A stretch of 23,499 bases of DNA from Methyloceanibacter sp. (GTDB taxonomy: Bacteria; Pseudomonadota; Alphaproteobacteria; Rhizobiales; Methyloligellaceae). Both the position numbers and the translations under genes were made by a program. Below are positions 23,361-23,499 of the stretch, piece by piece. Under the pieces are notes generated by a model. It was not told where the DNA came from. It saw nothing but the letters and a program-made list of their open reading frames with translations, and did not search any database. Each line of letters begins with the position of its first letter. Within the stretch, counting starts at the first letter, position 1. The DNA lies in contig JAENXG010000012.1 in assembly GCA_016649675.1 (NCBI GenBank), forward strand, positions 1-23,499, given 5' to 3'.

Positions 23361-23499
23361 CTAGCTCGAGGGCGGATTTCCGGCCGCCTGCCTGGCTTCG
23401 CTGAAGTCGGCGATATCCTTGGCCAGGAAATAGTTGAGCATGGTGCGGATGGTGGCGATCACGGCAAGTTTGCTGATGTCGTCCCAGGTCGGCGCCACC
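23361..23499 (-). CDS. DUF1622-like membrane protein, C-terminal part
   Basis: The frame enters from the right edge and ends at TAG 23363-23361; 45 residues are visible. They read VAPTWDDISKLAVIATIRTM, then LNYFLAKDIADF and a polar end. The Trp-containing segment followed by an IATIRT-LNYFL helix is like the C-terminus of the DUF1622 membrane family. The start lies outside the window. The function of the family is unknown to me. Confidence 0.6.
   Translation of the reverse strand, partial: VAPTWDDISKLAVIATIRTMLNYFLAKDIADFSEARQAAGNPPSS

Overview
The window reads as chromosomal DNA of a high-GC alphaproteobacterium of the Hyphomicrobiales (Rhizobiales) type. The pointers are a GapR (DUF2312) gene, a stand-alone COX4_pro_2 subunit placed before a three-part pntAA-pntAB-pntB transhydrogenase operon, YdcH/DUF465 genes beside purE-purK and rpsU, and two kinds of palindromic intergenic repeat familiar from this order (a 'gcccgggcat' type and a 'cggaaaa...ttttccg' type). 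The genus cannot be fixed from this sequence. No rRNA, tRNA, CRISPR, prophage or insertion sequence was seen.

Layout. 1-3643: the tail of gapR, then on the minus strand an M15-type DUF882 protein and an L,D-transpeptidase, both envelope or peptidoglycan proteins. 3806-7490: an orphan NtrC-class response regulator (minus) divergent from an M3 oligoendopeptidase (plus). 7500-8804: a compact three-gene cassette with its own promoter and operator: AbrB/MazE-like antitoxin, Doc/Fic toxin, and a DUF6790 membrane protein, each overlapping the next by 4 bases. 8830-10877: a DUF411 metal-binding protein (minus) and an ABC1/UbiB-type kinase (plus). 10958-14263: a small aa3-oxidase subunit and the proton-translocating transhydrogenase operon. 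14443-15857: a DUF3574 secreted protein and a membrane-anchored alpha/beta hydrolase. 15927-18891: rpsU, a small secreted protein, purK, purE (with a clear sigma-70 promoter) and two divergent DUF465 proteins. 19091-21190: a c-type cytochrome, a SpoIIAA-like protein and a proline-rich SH3 protein. 21230-23499: a large radical SAM protein with a His-rich tail and a structured 5' leader, and the tail of a DUF1622-like membrane protein.

Most of the window is ordinary housekeeping sequence. The part most worth attention is the toxin-antitoxin cassette. The last 23 residues of the DUF6790 membrane protein align without gaps with the last 23 residues of the antitoxin two genes upstream (12 identical, 6 conservative). 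That tail is predicted to be cytoplasmic, so the third gene may encode a membrane-tethered second antitoxin or a decoy for the Doc toxin. Secondary points are the interleaved-helix leader with a Shine-Dalgarno hairpin before the radical SAM gene, an apparent AUC start codon behind a perfect ribosome binding site on the SH3 gene, and repeat elements placed between convergent gene ends.
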